DNA from: Stenopsyche tienmushanensis
Taxonomy: Eukaryota > Arthropoda > Insecta > Trichoptera > Stenopsychidae
NCBI GenBank assembly: GCA_008973525.1
Contig: WACJ01000041.1
Span: 248,001 to 312,000 of the forward strand
Length of the DNA stretch: 64,000 nucleotides
Reading direction: 5' to 3'
A model generated the notes under the pieces. The model saw only the letters and a list, made by a program, of their open reading frames with translations, did no database searches and had not been told where the DNA came from. The translations under genes were made by a program, and so were the position numbers. Shown one piece after another: positions 21,431 through 31,682 of the stretch (positions within the stretch are counted from its first letter, which is position 1; each line of letters begins with the position of its first letter).

Positions 21431-22910
21431 TTTGCAAAATTATATGCTTAACATATCAATCAAAAATGTCTACAGTGAATAATACAAACTGTGTGATCAA
21501 TAACTTTTAATAATAGCTTGCGATGTTTTTCAATTTTGTTTTACAAAATTTATTAAAATCAATATAAGATTGTTATCTATTATTTTAACATGATTTTTAA
21601 GTCATTTATATTTGCCAATTTTAAATTTGCCTTGTAATTAGCTGCAAATGGATGATTAAGTATGATAATTGTTCATATCGTGTTTTCATTGAATAAATAG
21701 CATTATTTTATCTATTATCTTATGCATAATTGGTAGTAACTTAAAGCAAATAATCATACATTTAAGTGTATTATTCCAAATTTACACTGCATATACGGAT
21801 CAAAGCCCGCTGTTGCAATTCAGAATCAATTTAATTGCCCTAGAGATGTCGATTAATTTGCCAACTATCAGATGTTAGCTTTGCTTATGCAGCTCAGATG
21901 CATTCGATCAATTACAAGCGGAAACAGCACAAGAGCTTACATGTGTAAAATCATCCATACACTCCAGTTCATCAAAAGTCTTCGCATAATTGAAGCCAGA
22001 AGTTTCTTTGTCAAATATCCGGTATAAAATTATGGATTGACTGAAATACTCCCATCGGGGTAATTTAACGCTAGCTTTGGATTTATTTCCATTATGAATA
22101 ATACGTCCATTGTAAAAACTTTTCATCGTTTCAAAGTAACGGTAATGAGTTTGCAAACACACGCTGTTCTCATTAATCTAAATAATAAATACTTTAAAAT
22201 ACCTGTCAACACCACCTTTTCAATTATCGTGTATGCTTCTCAAAGATCATTAGTATTTTCGCCATTCAAATTAATCGATTCCATGAAATAATTATATTCT
22301 TGAATCGGGTTTTTTAATCAATGGGAGAAGTTGAGCTTTATTGAATTGCCTTTATTTTTTCCAACACTATACACAGCCTCAATAAGTAAAATACATCCAT
22401 GATCAACCTTCTGAGCCCGATCAAATTTGTTTGAGTAGGCGGAATATCCTTTGAGCAAAACGCCTACTCGACGTTTTGTTCTTTCAGGTAAATTCTCCTG
22501 CTTCGCAGTTTGTACGTTATTTGTAAAGTAGGTGGTCGCAAACGAACATTTGCGTCATCACGGAATGTAATTTAGTGAATTTTCACAGGTTTGTGTTTAT
22601 TCAGATCTGTAGGCAAATTATGCAGAATTTGTACACGTTTGTCGCCGAGGTATACGTTACTATTTACAAGCGTGAAATTCATATCTCTTTGTTGAATTCG
22701 TGCATGCTGACCATAACTATCCATTAAATTTTCAAAAGTTCGAGGGCCCTTTGTTAATTTGATTCATTTATGTAAATAAGCTGGACTTGTTGTTCAGGCT
22801 TTACACTTAAAATATATACTCTGTGTCAAAATTAATAACAAAAATCGACGATTCAACGAATCCGATTTGATATAGAGAGTATCAAAAAAATTCATAAGAT
22901 ATGACATAAT
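21431..22910. other. Intergenic DNA with faint minus-strand coding traces
   Basis: Mostly anonymous. Two minus-strand stretches look like decayed coding sequence. At 21908-22170 there is an open frame of 84 codons with KLPRWEYFSQS, reminiscent of Myb/SANT-like (trihelix) DNA-binding domains, where a K/R-W-x-Y-F motif closes the domain. At about 22400-22730 there are broken frames containing YGQHARIQQRDMNFTLVNSN and RVQILHNLPTDLN. I do not recognise the second one. Confidence 0.35.
21908..22170 (-). pseudogene. Possible Myb/SANT-like DNA-binding domain fragment
   Basis: The minus-strand frame encodes HYRYFETMKSFYNGRI, then a Lys/Ser-rich linker, then KLPRWEYFSQSIILYRIFDK. The arrangement of a Y-aromatic helix, a linker and a final basic-W-x-Y-F helix fits the trihelix/MADF-type domains that are common in insects, both in host regulators and in the accessory protein of Harbinger transposons. 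No ATG in a good context is visible, the upstream part contains stops, and no exon boundary can be defined. This is a weak pattern match and may be a chance frame. Confidence 0.25.
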
Positions 22911-23560
22911 CATCACTCTTCAGATTGATAAGGAAGATGCTTGTGTCTTGGGGATGAAGCTTGTGAAGCTATAAGAAGAAGAAGAAGCTTGTAGAATGTT
23001 GCTTGGTTACTTATTTATTACGATTAATGTTTCTTAAAGTGTTAGAAGAAAGTGAAGCAGCGGTGCATACAAACAATGTCTTATCGGAATTGATAACTAA
23101 ACACTCCAAACCTGAAACTGAAGGTAATTTCATCAAAGAAAGTCTAATTAAATTTTCGCAAATCTTTGTCCGGGAAATTTGAAGCATTTTCAAGCAATCG
23201 ATTTATCTCGAAATACAGTTGCAGAACGAATTACTGATTTAGCCACCAATTTAAGTGATCAGATCAAAGCAAAATCATCTAGTTTCCATGTCAGTATTGT
23301 AAAGTAGAAAAGATAGTAGTGGAGAAGAGATGCCAATTATCAGGAAGAAAATATTAAATCGTCCTTTCTATTTCCGTACCAGTCGTAATTCAAGAGATAT
23401 ATATCCATCCTTTGAAAAACACAATATTATGTAGAAATCGTGGTTAAAATATCATCAATTGAAAAATTAGATCTTTTCTGTGCCCTGATGCCGCGTTATA
23501 ATGAAATCGTAATAGAAAACTGCGCTTATCGAGGGCCCGAATGAATCCAGGGGAATTCAA
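22911..23560 (+). mobile_element. hAT relic, copy 1 (GTF2IRD2/ZBED5-like transposase fragment)
   Basis: This region aligns by eye with 38540-39460 in the same orientation. The coding trace at about 23060-23290 reads, with a frame change, LSELITKHSKPETEG, FIKESLIKF and LSRNTVAERITDLATNLSDQ. That is the S-x-x-I...K-P-x-x-x-G...I-K and L-S-x-x-T-V-x-x-R-I-x-D-x-A-x-N-L signature of the hAT transposases related to ZBED5 and GTF2IRD2. It keeps the FIKESLIKF segment that copy 2 lacks. The sequence then jumps to the 3' part, missing the catalytic domain. It ends near a GCCGCGTTATAATGAAATCG block that is also found at 39390 and 35790. Confidence 0.7.
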
Positions 23561-23796
23561 ATTTATGTATGAAAATAAACTTACATTCTATGAAAATTTG
23601 CATTTTTTTGCGGACCACCTAAACTTATTATTTTTTAATTTGGTCCATGTTAGTAGCCTTTGGGTTTGACAGCTCTGGCGTAGAAGATTAAGATATTAAA
23701 TGTATCCATTAATCAATCATATCATAAGGCACTGTAGCGTGGGTGATTTAACATCCCCACACAATAGCGCTGTTGGTCTAAGCAGATTAACGGCGG

Positions 23797-24020
23797 CATC
23801 TTCCGTCTCTCTTCAGATGCAATATGTGATTTTAAAAGTGCCATCTCTTGTGGCCCTGCGGAGATATTGCACCTGTATACCGACCGATCACATCTTGCAC
23901 GAGCACCGTTGTCGGTTGGATAGTGACGCGCAGGAAGCGGGAGTCGGGAGAGTCGTCGGTTAGCCTTGGCTGCGGGAAGTCGTCCCTCCTGCAGCCAAAT
24001 CTCTCTCTCTCTCTCTCGTG
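23797..24020 (+). repeat. LTR-like repeat, copy 1
   Basis: This 220-bp segment is an inverted counterpart of 35529-35744. Shared blocks include CATCTTCCGTCTCTCTTCAG, GCCATCTCTTGTGGCCCT, AGTGACGCGCAGGA and GTCGTCGGTTAGCCTTGGCT, and the segment ends in a CT-rich tract. It is clearly more GC-rich than its flanks. In the other copies the block is followed by an AATAAA-containing part, which suggests a long terminal repeat. No LTR-element coding region is present, so it would be a solo or fragmentary LTR. Open frames of 60-120 codons run through it on both strands but are not credible genes. Confidence 0.5.
24001..24017. repeat. (CT)n tract in the LTR-like repeat
   Basis: Short CT simple repeat; the inverted copy at 35529 has the matching GA tract. 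Confidence 0.8.
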
Positions 24021-24225
24021 TGGATGAGGAACCACCCGGGGATTCCTCCCCCAAGAGCCCCTCTCCCTCCTGGCGTTTTAACATTTCAGTAGGTTAATAG
24101 AACGACGTTCCAATTACACTTCCAAAAATCGAAAATTTCTGCATTTCTTCTGATTAATCTGCGAATATTACAACTGTGTACATTTTTACATTTTGAGATA
24201 AATTTATGTATCTTTTATACAAATA

Positions 24226-24398
24226 CAGTGGAACCTCGATAAACCGTTCCCGCATAATACGTTTTCCCGGGTGGACCGTTCATTTTTTATAGTCCCGTCA
24301 AACTATTATTATTTGAAGCTTTCCCGCATTCACCGTTTCCCGCAATTACCGTTTTTTTTTCAGGGTCCCTTAGAAAACGTAAAATCGAGGTTTCACTG
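24226..24398. mobile_element. Tigger/pogo-type miniature element
   Basis: It starts CAGTGGAACCTCGATAAA at 24226 and ends ATCGAGGTTTCACTG at 24398, so the first 15 bp or so are inverted copies. TA flanks both ends (24224-24225 and 24399-24400). At 173 bp it has no coding capacity. Its ends resemble those of Tigger elements, as does the relic ending at 19149. The interior holds repeated CCGTTTCCCGC-type blocks. Confidence 0.8.
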
Positions 24399-24402
24399 TA
24401 AT

Positions 24403-26257
24403 GTATAAATATATATTTGGATCGATATATAAATTAGATGATAGGCGATTAATATTTTATAAACCAAATGGCATTAAAAATAAATGTTTCCCATCCCTTG
24501 TCTACGATGAACTTTTATAAAGGTTAATCAAAATTAAGCCAAAAGATACGTCTCTGGCTCGAACAACTTTTCCCCTATACTTTCCTTGAATTATTAATTG
24601 AAGCTTTCACTATGTCTAATTACGTATCCAACTTTCAACGCAAAATGTAATTTCCTTGTCTTTCTTTAATTATTCTAAGACTCATTTATTTGAAGCAACG
24701 TCTTTCGAGGATATTCTTAATATTCAATAGTATTTTAGCATTATATGTCAACGACAGCAATTATGAAAGGAACTGCTCATAGAAAATTCGATTATATCAA
24801 GATGATTGAAAAACAATTCAAATTTTAAGACTGATATTTTTGCCATCAGCTTGTACCGAAATACAATTCTGTGAGTACTGTGAAAATTTTATTTGTCTTG
24901 AAAATTTATTTTTATATTTAATATAAACAACATCATTAGACATCAAAAATATTAAATTAGCGATTGATGCCTTAGAACTGTTTCTAGGTGATATACTAAT
25001 GGCATTATTAGAATCAGATTATTGCTAAGCAAACGGAATATTATGTCAAAATATGTCTATACAAATAATGTAATACTCCATGTAACAGATGATAGTATCA
25101 TTTCTGTCATATGCATTCCTACACAAAATGAAAGACACATTCTTTGTAACATCTCTTGTACTATTATCTTCAGAAAGACTTTTGCTTCAGATTTTTGCTA
25201 ACAAAAATTGCAAAACTTTCGTCTGATTATGTGTACAGCATGTAAAGATACATGCAGCCGACTACGCGAGAAACTAAATGAAGAAATAATCCTAAGCTAT
25301 TATATATTTTTCTCCATATATGAACTTCCATGAATAATGTTAATAAAAGAAATTAAATAATTACATTTGAGTATTTTTCTCTCGTTTAATATAAAACAAC
25401 CAATTTATATCTTAAAATAATATATTTTTTTTACATTGTTACGTACGTGATATTTCTTCAAATAATTTTATTCTGAATTTTTTGCGCAGGAACAAATTTA
25501 CTTTATACTTGAAACGGCTCCATAATAATCAAGGATTGAATATATTCTAACGTTCTTTCAAATTATTTTTTCTCTCCCTTAAAACAAAACGGTTCGACAA
25601 ATTGTCAACGCTTAAAGAAATGGCGGCTTGAACTTGAAATCGCTTGTTCTTCGTGTCTTTGTATTATTTTTTCCTATATTTTTTTCCCTTCTTTCCCTAA
25701 AAAATGTTTCCCTTCTTGTTCCTTTTCGATTCACAAGAAATTTAAAAACAAATTTACATTAATTTACATAAAATTTCCCCGCCCGGAATGCTAATGCGCG
25801 TATGCGTTGCTTTTCCCATCCAAGAAACAATCATGAATTTTTTTCGTGTGCCGATCGAAGTGAAAAAGCGACCATGTGTCCTTTTGGTACAAAAAGCTTT
25901 CCCGAAAGCTTTCTCATCAAAAAGCCTCCTTCCAAAGCTCTCCCTGAGCTGGAGAGAAAAATAAGAACACTTAAAAGCCGTGAATGAGAACGAATGCACA
26001 CGAAAAATGCGAAAGCTTCTACCGTGTGCGTATCAAGAGGATATATTCGACATTGTCACGAATCAATGTCACTCGACTTATCGAATGTATATATATATTT
26101 TTGACAAAAAAATCAAAAATTGGTCTTATCTGCACCTTAAATATTCTAATATAATACCATCCAATTGCTTAATTTAATTCTTAAATGCAAAGCCGTAACG
26201 ATGGTTTGAAGCGCCCGTAGCAAGTATCTAACTGGCGCCCACACCCTAAGTTAAATA
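24403..26257. other. Anonymous intergenic DNA
   Basis: No recognisable gene or element. The part at about 25600-26060 is less AT-rich and has overlapping short frames on both strands, judged spurious. Confidence 0.5.
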
Positions 26258-26515
26258 ACACTATTTTAAATGCAAAATATTAAATATTATATTTTAAAAT
26301 AATATACGAAGATCTGCCAAGACGAACAGCGCAGTGGTCGACCAAATGAGATAACCACCCCAAAAATGGTGAAAAAACCCACACGGCTCGGTCATTCGCA
26401 TTTGTTCCCAAAAATGCCGCACAAAAACCTAAAGCCTAGCACGGAGTGGCCAAAAAAGTCTTTGTATCCAACCGGTCTACTTTTCGGACCACTGATATGA
26501 CGAAGTTTCTTCAAA
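26258..26515 (+). repeat. Dispersed repeat, copy 1 (partner at 54.9 kb)
   Basis: Aligns by eye with 54908-55170 in the same orientation. Shared blocks include TTTTAAAATAATATAC, AAATGCCGCA and GGTCTACTTTTCGGACCACTG (GGTCCGCTTTTCGGACCGCCG in copy 2), which is itself a small palindrome. The family is not recognised and no ends with target duplications were identified. Confidence 0.5.
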
Positions 26516-26670
26516 AAAAGAATTTCAAGAAATGCCCTTCATTTCATAAAGTATTATAATTTAAAATGACTATATTATTACTCTACAAATAAAATGTTAG
26601 TCACATTTTTATGAAACATTCCCACGGAAGCACAGCAAATGGCATTTTCATAAATGACGCAACTTATTAA

Positions 26671-26841
26671 CACATTCCTGTCAGGTTACGCTTAGCATTG
26701 TATAATGCCTGGTGCGGAGCGTATATGCGAAAATTTGTGTTTCTAGAACAAAAATAAGAAAACGTTTAAAAAATATATAGAACAAACCGCGTCTACTGGT
26801 AGTAGCCAGAAGACACACATGCGTAACCTGGCGGGAATGTG
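26671..26841. mobile_element. piggyBac-type miniature element
   Basis: The left end CACATTCCTGTCAGGTTACG and the right end, read inward, CACATTCCCGCCAGGTTACG match over 21 bp with two differences. Each is directly flanked by TTAA (26667-26670 and 26842-26845). The element is 171 bp long with no coding capacity. The ends differ from those of the three other TTAA-flanked elements in this window, so it belongs to a separate family. Confidence 0.85.
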
Positions 26842-26845
26842 TTAA

Positions 26846-28828
26846 TTACAATGTATGTAACAATGGGACTTTTGCATACATTCTTCACTAAATCATCACC
26901 GATGTTATTATTTAATCCTATTATTAAACATTTTCCCAAATCTTTCAAAAAAAAATTTAAATTACAAATATTGTACACAACCAAATAAAAATTCTTGGAA
27001 ATAGACTTAACAAACATATGTTTAGCATAAATGTAACTTGATCGTTAAATATTTGAAATGCGCTTAAAACCTAGTATTATTATAGTAGATTGGTTTCTAG
27101 ATTCTACAATATAAAGGTTCGAACTTAAGCTTGAAGCGTAGAAATATTTTCATCCTACTAAATAATTTTAGAGATCAGTAATATTAATACGTCGATCTAA
27201 ATTTAACCTGATTTAAATAAAGCATGTCTTTGATCTTTGATGATCGATTTGCAGAAATAATTGAAACATTATTCATAAATAATTCCTTTTCCAAAAAAAC
27301 CAAAAATCTATAATAATTTAACCCAAATGTCATTTGGAGATTTCATATATAACATCACGTTGTAAAAGCATTTTTACATTCGGTAAAATAATAGTCGATA
27401 GATCTATACAAAAGTAATTTATCACAGTGCCAGAAATTTGATAATCAATTCAAATTCAAATGTCCACAGGTCATTTTGTCATCCACAGGGAACAGTAATT
27501 AAGATTCTTCAAATCGATAACTCATTCCAATTTTAGCTCAAATAAAATAACTTTGTTTGGTTCCGGTTGACAGCATTGTATATTTCCCACAAAAGACCAT
27601 AAATCTCATTTTGCCTCAATTGTTACGTTCCCCTGATATTAATTTGTTTATCCAACGGACTCGTCGTTTATTTCGGAAATAATTGATTTATACTTGGATA
27701 ATTTCCAAAATGTCAATGGTAATCCGATCAAAGTCGGATGAACGTGCACAGGAGATTACAGGAGATGAAATATCCAAAACAGTGTCGAAAATAAGCCCAT
27801 TTTTAAACATCAACAGCGACTATGTAAATTCAAGACGATCCTATTCTATGCTCTATGTCGGATCGCTTTAAAAATAGAGAAACCTGATGAGGATTGTATT
27901 ACTGAGCAAATAATGAATAATGGAATTCACTCGCCGAGCAATCTTGAATTACTCCATGTTTACACAAAGATATTAATTCTTCATCCAGCACGACTAGAAA
28001 GCCATTAATGTGTATTTTTTGCGTAGCTTTGAGATATTTTTAATTTTGAGGCTCTTTTGATTAAAATCATACCGAAATTTCTTACAGCTACAAGAGCAAA
28101 TTAATATATTAATGATAACAAGAAGATTTTTGAGCAATTATATATTCACAATAGAATGAGATGAAAAAAACAATGTGCTTCCAATTCAGAAAATCAAGAA
28201 AAATCTTCGTTAAGGGCTATCTGTAAAAGGTATATTTTTATGATAATTAAGAGGAGTATACAAGATGGCCGATTGTAATTAAAACAAGAATTCTAAGAAA
28301 CGCCTTTTATAAAATAAGCATGATTATACAGGATGCGGCAGGGAAACTACCTTATTTTAATAATGAATAACGCAAACAGCATAGGACATACAAATTTAAA
28401 GTTTTTATTTATTATCTTTTAAAAATTACTTTAAAAAGTCTCATATGGAAATTACATGTATAGTTGGTGCTATCGAATTTAATAACGAAATTATCCACAT
28501 TCAAATACTTTTTTAGCTAAAACCTTGATTATCAATATATTTTAAATCCAAATCCATAGAATGTAAATCTAATGAATATGGAAATGTGTATTAGGTCGAA
28601 ATGAAGCTGAAAACTTTAATTCTCTAGAGCTTTATGCAATGGTACTGAGAATTATTAAAATGCCAACTAAATCATGTATTCACAGTAAGAATACAAATTT
28701 TAATACTCTTTGCATTAATATTTAAGCTTCTGTACAAAAATATTAATTGAATTATAAAAATCATGAGATGAACCTTCTTATGGCAATTCACTGTTTTAAA
28801 TTATACTGAGAATTAACTTAAATTATAC
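26846..28828. other. Anonymous AT-rich intergenic DNA
   Basis: No gene recognised. A TATACAGGATG motif at 28325-28335 is the inverse of the end motif of the repeat at 28829-28979 and could mark the other end of that repeat unit. Confidence 0.45.
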
Positions 28829-28979
28829 GGTGAAATTTAGGATATTTTTTCAAAATGTTTATATTTATATTTCGACAATCCTGACAGTTAAGACATAGGA
28901 TCTATGTGTGAAATGTAGCAAAAATAACCCCTTATCCCATAAAAAATATATCGATCCATATGTCAAACACCCTGTGTAT
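28829..28979 (+). repeat. Three-copy dispersed repeat, copy 1
   Basis: Shares with 48945-49074 (same strand) and 59610-59761 (opposite strand) the blocks GATATTTTTTCA, TATTTCGACAATCCTGACA, GTGTGAAATGTAGCAAAA and a terminal CACCCTGTGTAT. All three copies stop at the CCTGTATA-type motif, suggesting a defined 3' end. The family is not recognised. Confidence 0.6.
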
Positions 28980-30949
28980 CAAATATTCAAATACTAAAAT
29001 ATTTTACCAAATTTATATTCGTTATTCGAATTTTACAAATATTTGAAACCCCTATGTACAGCAATGCCAATAATATTATTTTCTTTAATAAATATATTAA
29101 CACTCACAGCCCTACTGAGTTCAACCCCTTAACGATATCGTACTTTGAACATTAAATAAAAATATCATAAAATGAAGGAGCATCTTGTGTTTGTGCTAAA
29201 ATATAATGGCGCACGATGATGATATGTCTCATTAAATTACGCATTCAAAATTCGCTATTTTTACAAAACATAATTTTTATAAAACAACTCAAACTCCTCA
29301 GAAACCTTTTCCTAACGGAAAGCAGAAAGGAGAATGAATAAATTAAATTAAAAATGCTTCCAACGCATCGATAAATCCGTTGAAAATTTTCACCCGAAAT
29401 ATATATATATATTATAAAGCAATGGATGGACCAATTTGCAATGAAATATCCAGGTGGAAAAAAAATAATGAGCCCCCTAAAAATTGCTTGTTAAAATATC
29501 TTCCGCCATAATTTCAAACACGCGCAAATACAAAATATACTTCATCGGGATTGTTATGGAAATATCACAAGCAAAAATCTTTCGATTCGTTGCCTATAAG
29601 GGCGTACCTTAATATAAAGAGCTGAAATCGATAAGAGTCGCCATTCCTATGTATGAAACCGCCTTTTTATTCCCTCTCCAGGCATTGAGCAACAATAAAA
29701 CGTTGTTTATATAGTTGCAGAAAAAATGAAGGAGTAAAAAAGGGAGAAATATAAATGAGTCGTTGTGGTGTCCTTTGTGTCAGAACTGGGAGCGGCGGGA
29801 AATTTCTTGGTCGTAAAGCTCACCGGGACGGAACACCCTAATAAATTCTAATGAAGTGGTATATTTTCATCTGACGGAAACATATTGTCAACCGCGAAAA
29901 ATATGTGTTTCCTCGGAAGAAGCCAAATCCAACTCTGAGAGGTAGACAATTGCATATAAAATTTTATGACGTAAGACAGATACGGCTATGGCGAATGCAG
30001 CTGGGGTATTGCAAGATTTATCAAATAAACAGTCTGTGACGAAGAGCTTTAATATAAAAGCTCATATCCCTGCTTAAGGGTGGAACAGTACAGTAATGCG
30101 AGAAATATTACGCTTAAGTAAAGTGATGTCTGAATGCATTTATTATTAAAGTCTTTTGCATTTAGCGGAAGCAAATATGGATTTGTTTTGACTTAAATGA
30201 ATTTAATATCTTACCAAAGCTGTTTAAAATGCCTTTAAGTACACAAAATGATACAAACATTAATGAATGACACATCACAGATTACAGAGAATCAATGTAA
30301 AATTCGGATACGTTACTCTGAATATTATATTTATATTAAATCAGTAGTTTAAAGTCTTTGATCTAAGTTATAGATGGATGAAGTAATCAAAATGATTAAT
30401 GATCATGACTAAGAGTTAGAACACTAATTTTCAATATCATCAGCAGCAGATCCTTACTTACAGAATAAAATATTGAGTAAAATGTGATAATTTTAAACAT
30501 TAAAAATAATAGTATCGTAAGAAAATACTCATTCCAACCCCCAATATCGACTTAATCCTGAAAATTGATAAATTGTTTGATTGATGGCGTGTGAAAAGAA
30601 TCATGCGAAACTCAGTAATGCTTCTCAGGTTGTTATTGAAGACGTAAAATTACCAGTGGTTCGAATTTTTTTCATTGAAATCGAAAGAATTACTCTCATT
30701 TCTTTAGTCGCTGGAAAATTGTATTATTTAGAAAGATTCATAAATTTAAATATTAGTGGGATCCAAAAATATTCGCGTATTTTGAGACCTTATGTTTGAG
30801 CTTAGTTTGTACCCGGTATGATAATGAGATAACAGTGCACAGATACCAATATTGATTCCAGAAATACGTCAGGCAATTGAAGCTTAAGTGATGAACCGAG
30901 AATGGAACGACTTTCGAATTTTGATAACTATGAACTAAGATCTGCAATT
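28980..30949. other. Anonymous intergenic DNA
   Basis: No supported gene. Open frames of 72 codons at 30581-30799 (plus) and 30753-30971 (minus) carry no known motif. Confidence 0.5.
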
Positions 30950-30969
30950 GGGTCAGATCCATAGCAAAC

Positions 30970-31160
30970 AATCGAGGAGTTATCGAAAATACGGAAAATG
31001 TACTGGGAAATTTTGCTGCATCCTCCTTATTTACCGAAACTCACCACGACGATTTTCACTTTTTCGGATCCATGGAGCACAACTTGAGAGAAAATCGATT
31101 CAAAAATGCAGCTCAAGTGAAAATGCATTTAAAATTATTTATTGCTTTTAAGCTGGAAAG
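30970..31160 (+). pseudogene. mariner transposase remnant (C-terminal)
   Basis: On the plus strand about 30970-31060 reads IEELSKIRKMYWEILLHPPY, matching the mariner segment that ends in the HPPYSPDLAPSD box. After a frame change near 31055 the reading is DFHFFGSMEHNLRENRFKNA and then AQVKMHLKLFIAFKLESVY. This is the mariner segment following the third catalytic Asp, and that Asp is kept in DFHFF. The upstream two thirds and any terminal repeat are missing. It is clearly different in sequence from the mariner at 20156. Confidence 0.75.
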
Positions 31161-31367
31161 TGTTTACTTAAAGCCTCTTCTCTCGCGCCTCAAAAATAGG
31201 CTATTTTCACGATTTTTTTTCGAGGATTTTCGCTAAAAATTATGAGATAAAATGGATCTTATGTAATAAACACATCTTTCAAGTAAATGAAAAAAAAAAA
31301 TATTTTTTTGAACAATTATTATAATAAAACAGTAGCATCGAAAAACCCGTGTAGAAATGTTATGTTC

Positions 31368-31679
31368 GTGGCTTGTTGATTGTATCTCCGAGATGGGTCA
31401 TTTGAAACAAAATAATAAAACAGTTTTAGATTCAGTATATCAGTGGCTATAGCGCATATTATCAGATTTTTGATATTTGCGAATATAACAAAATGGCGCA
31501 CGTTTTACGAAAAAGTAAAAAAAAGCGTTTTTTTGCAGTTTTTTGTAAAAAAAAAATTACTTAAAATCAAAATTTCAAAAATCTGATGATATGCGCTATA
31601 GCCATAACTATGAAGAATATGTCATTCAAATTTCATGACAATCGGCTGGATAGTTTCCGAAATTTCATCAACAAGCCAC
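31368..31679. repeat. Fold-back (imperfect palindrome, about 310 bp)
   Basis: GTGGCTTGTTGAT at 31368-31380 is exactly complementary in inverse to 31667-31679. Further in, 31444-31473 (starting TGGCTATAGCGCATATTATC) is inverse-complementary to 31575-31604 with one mismatch in 30. The centre is A/T-run rich. The structure could be a miniature fold-back transposon or make a long hairpin transcript. No target duplication was recognised. Confidence 0.7.
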
Positions 31680-31682
31680 CGA

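Noticed and set aside
21263..21437. Upstream extension of the mariner frame (start at 21437)
   Set aside because: It reads through the terminal inverted repeat and 5' untranslated region; the real start is the ATG at 21262 in another frame.
23700..24084. Frames of 67-120 codons around 23.9 kb
   Set aside because: They run through a non-coding LTR-like repeat and its CT tract and are not preserved in the inverted copy at 35.5 kb.
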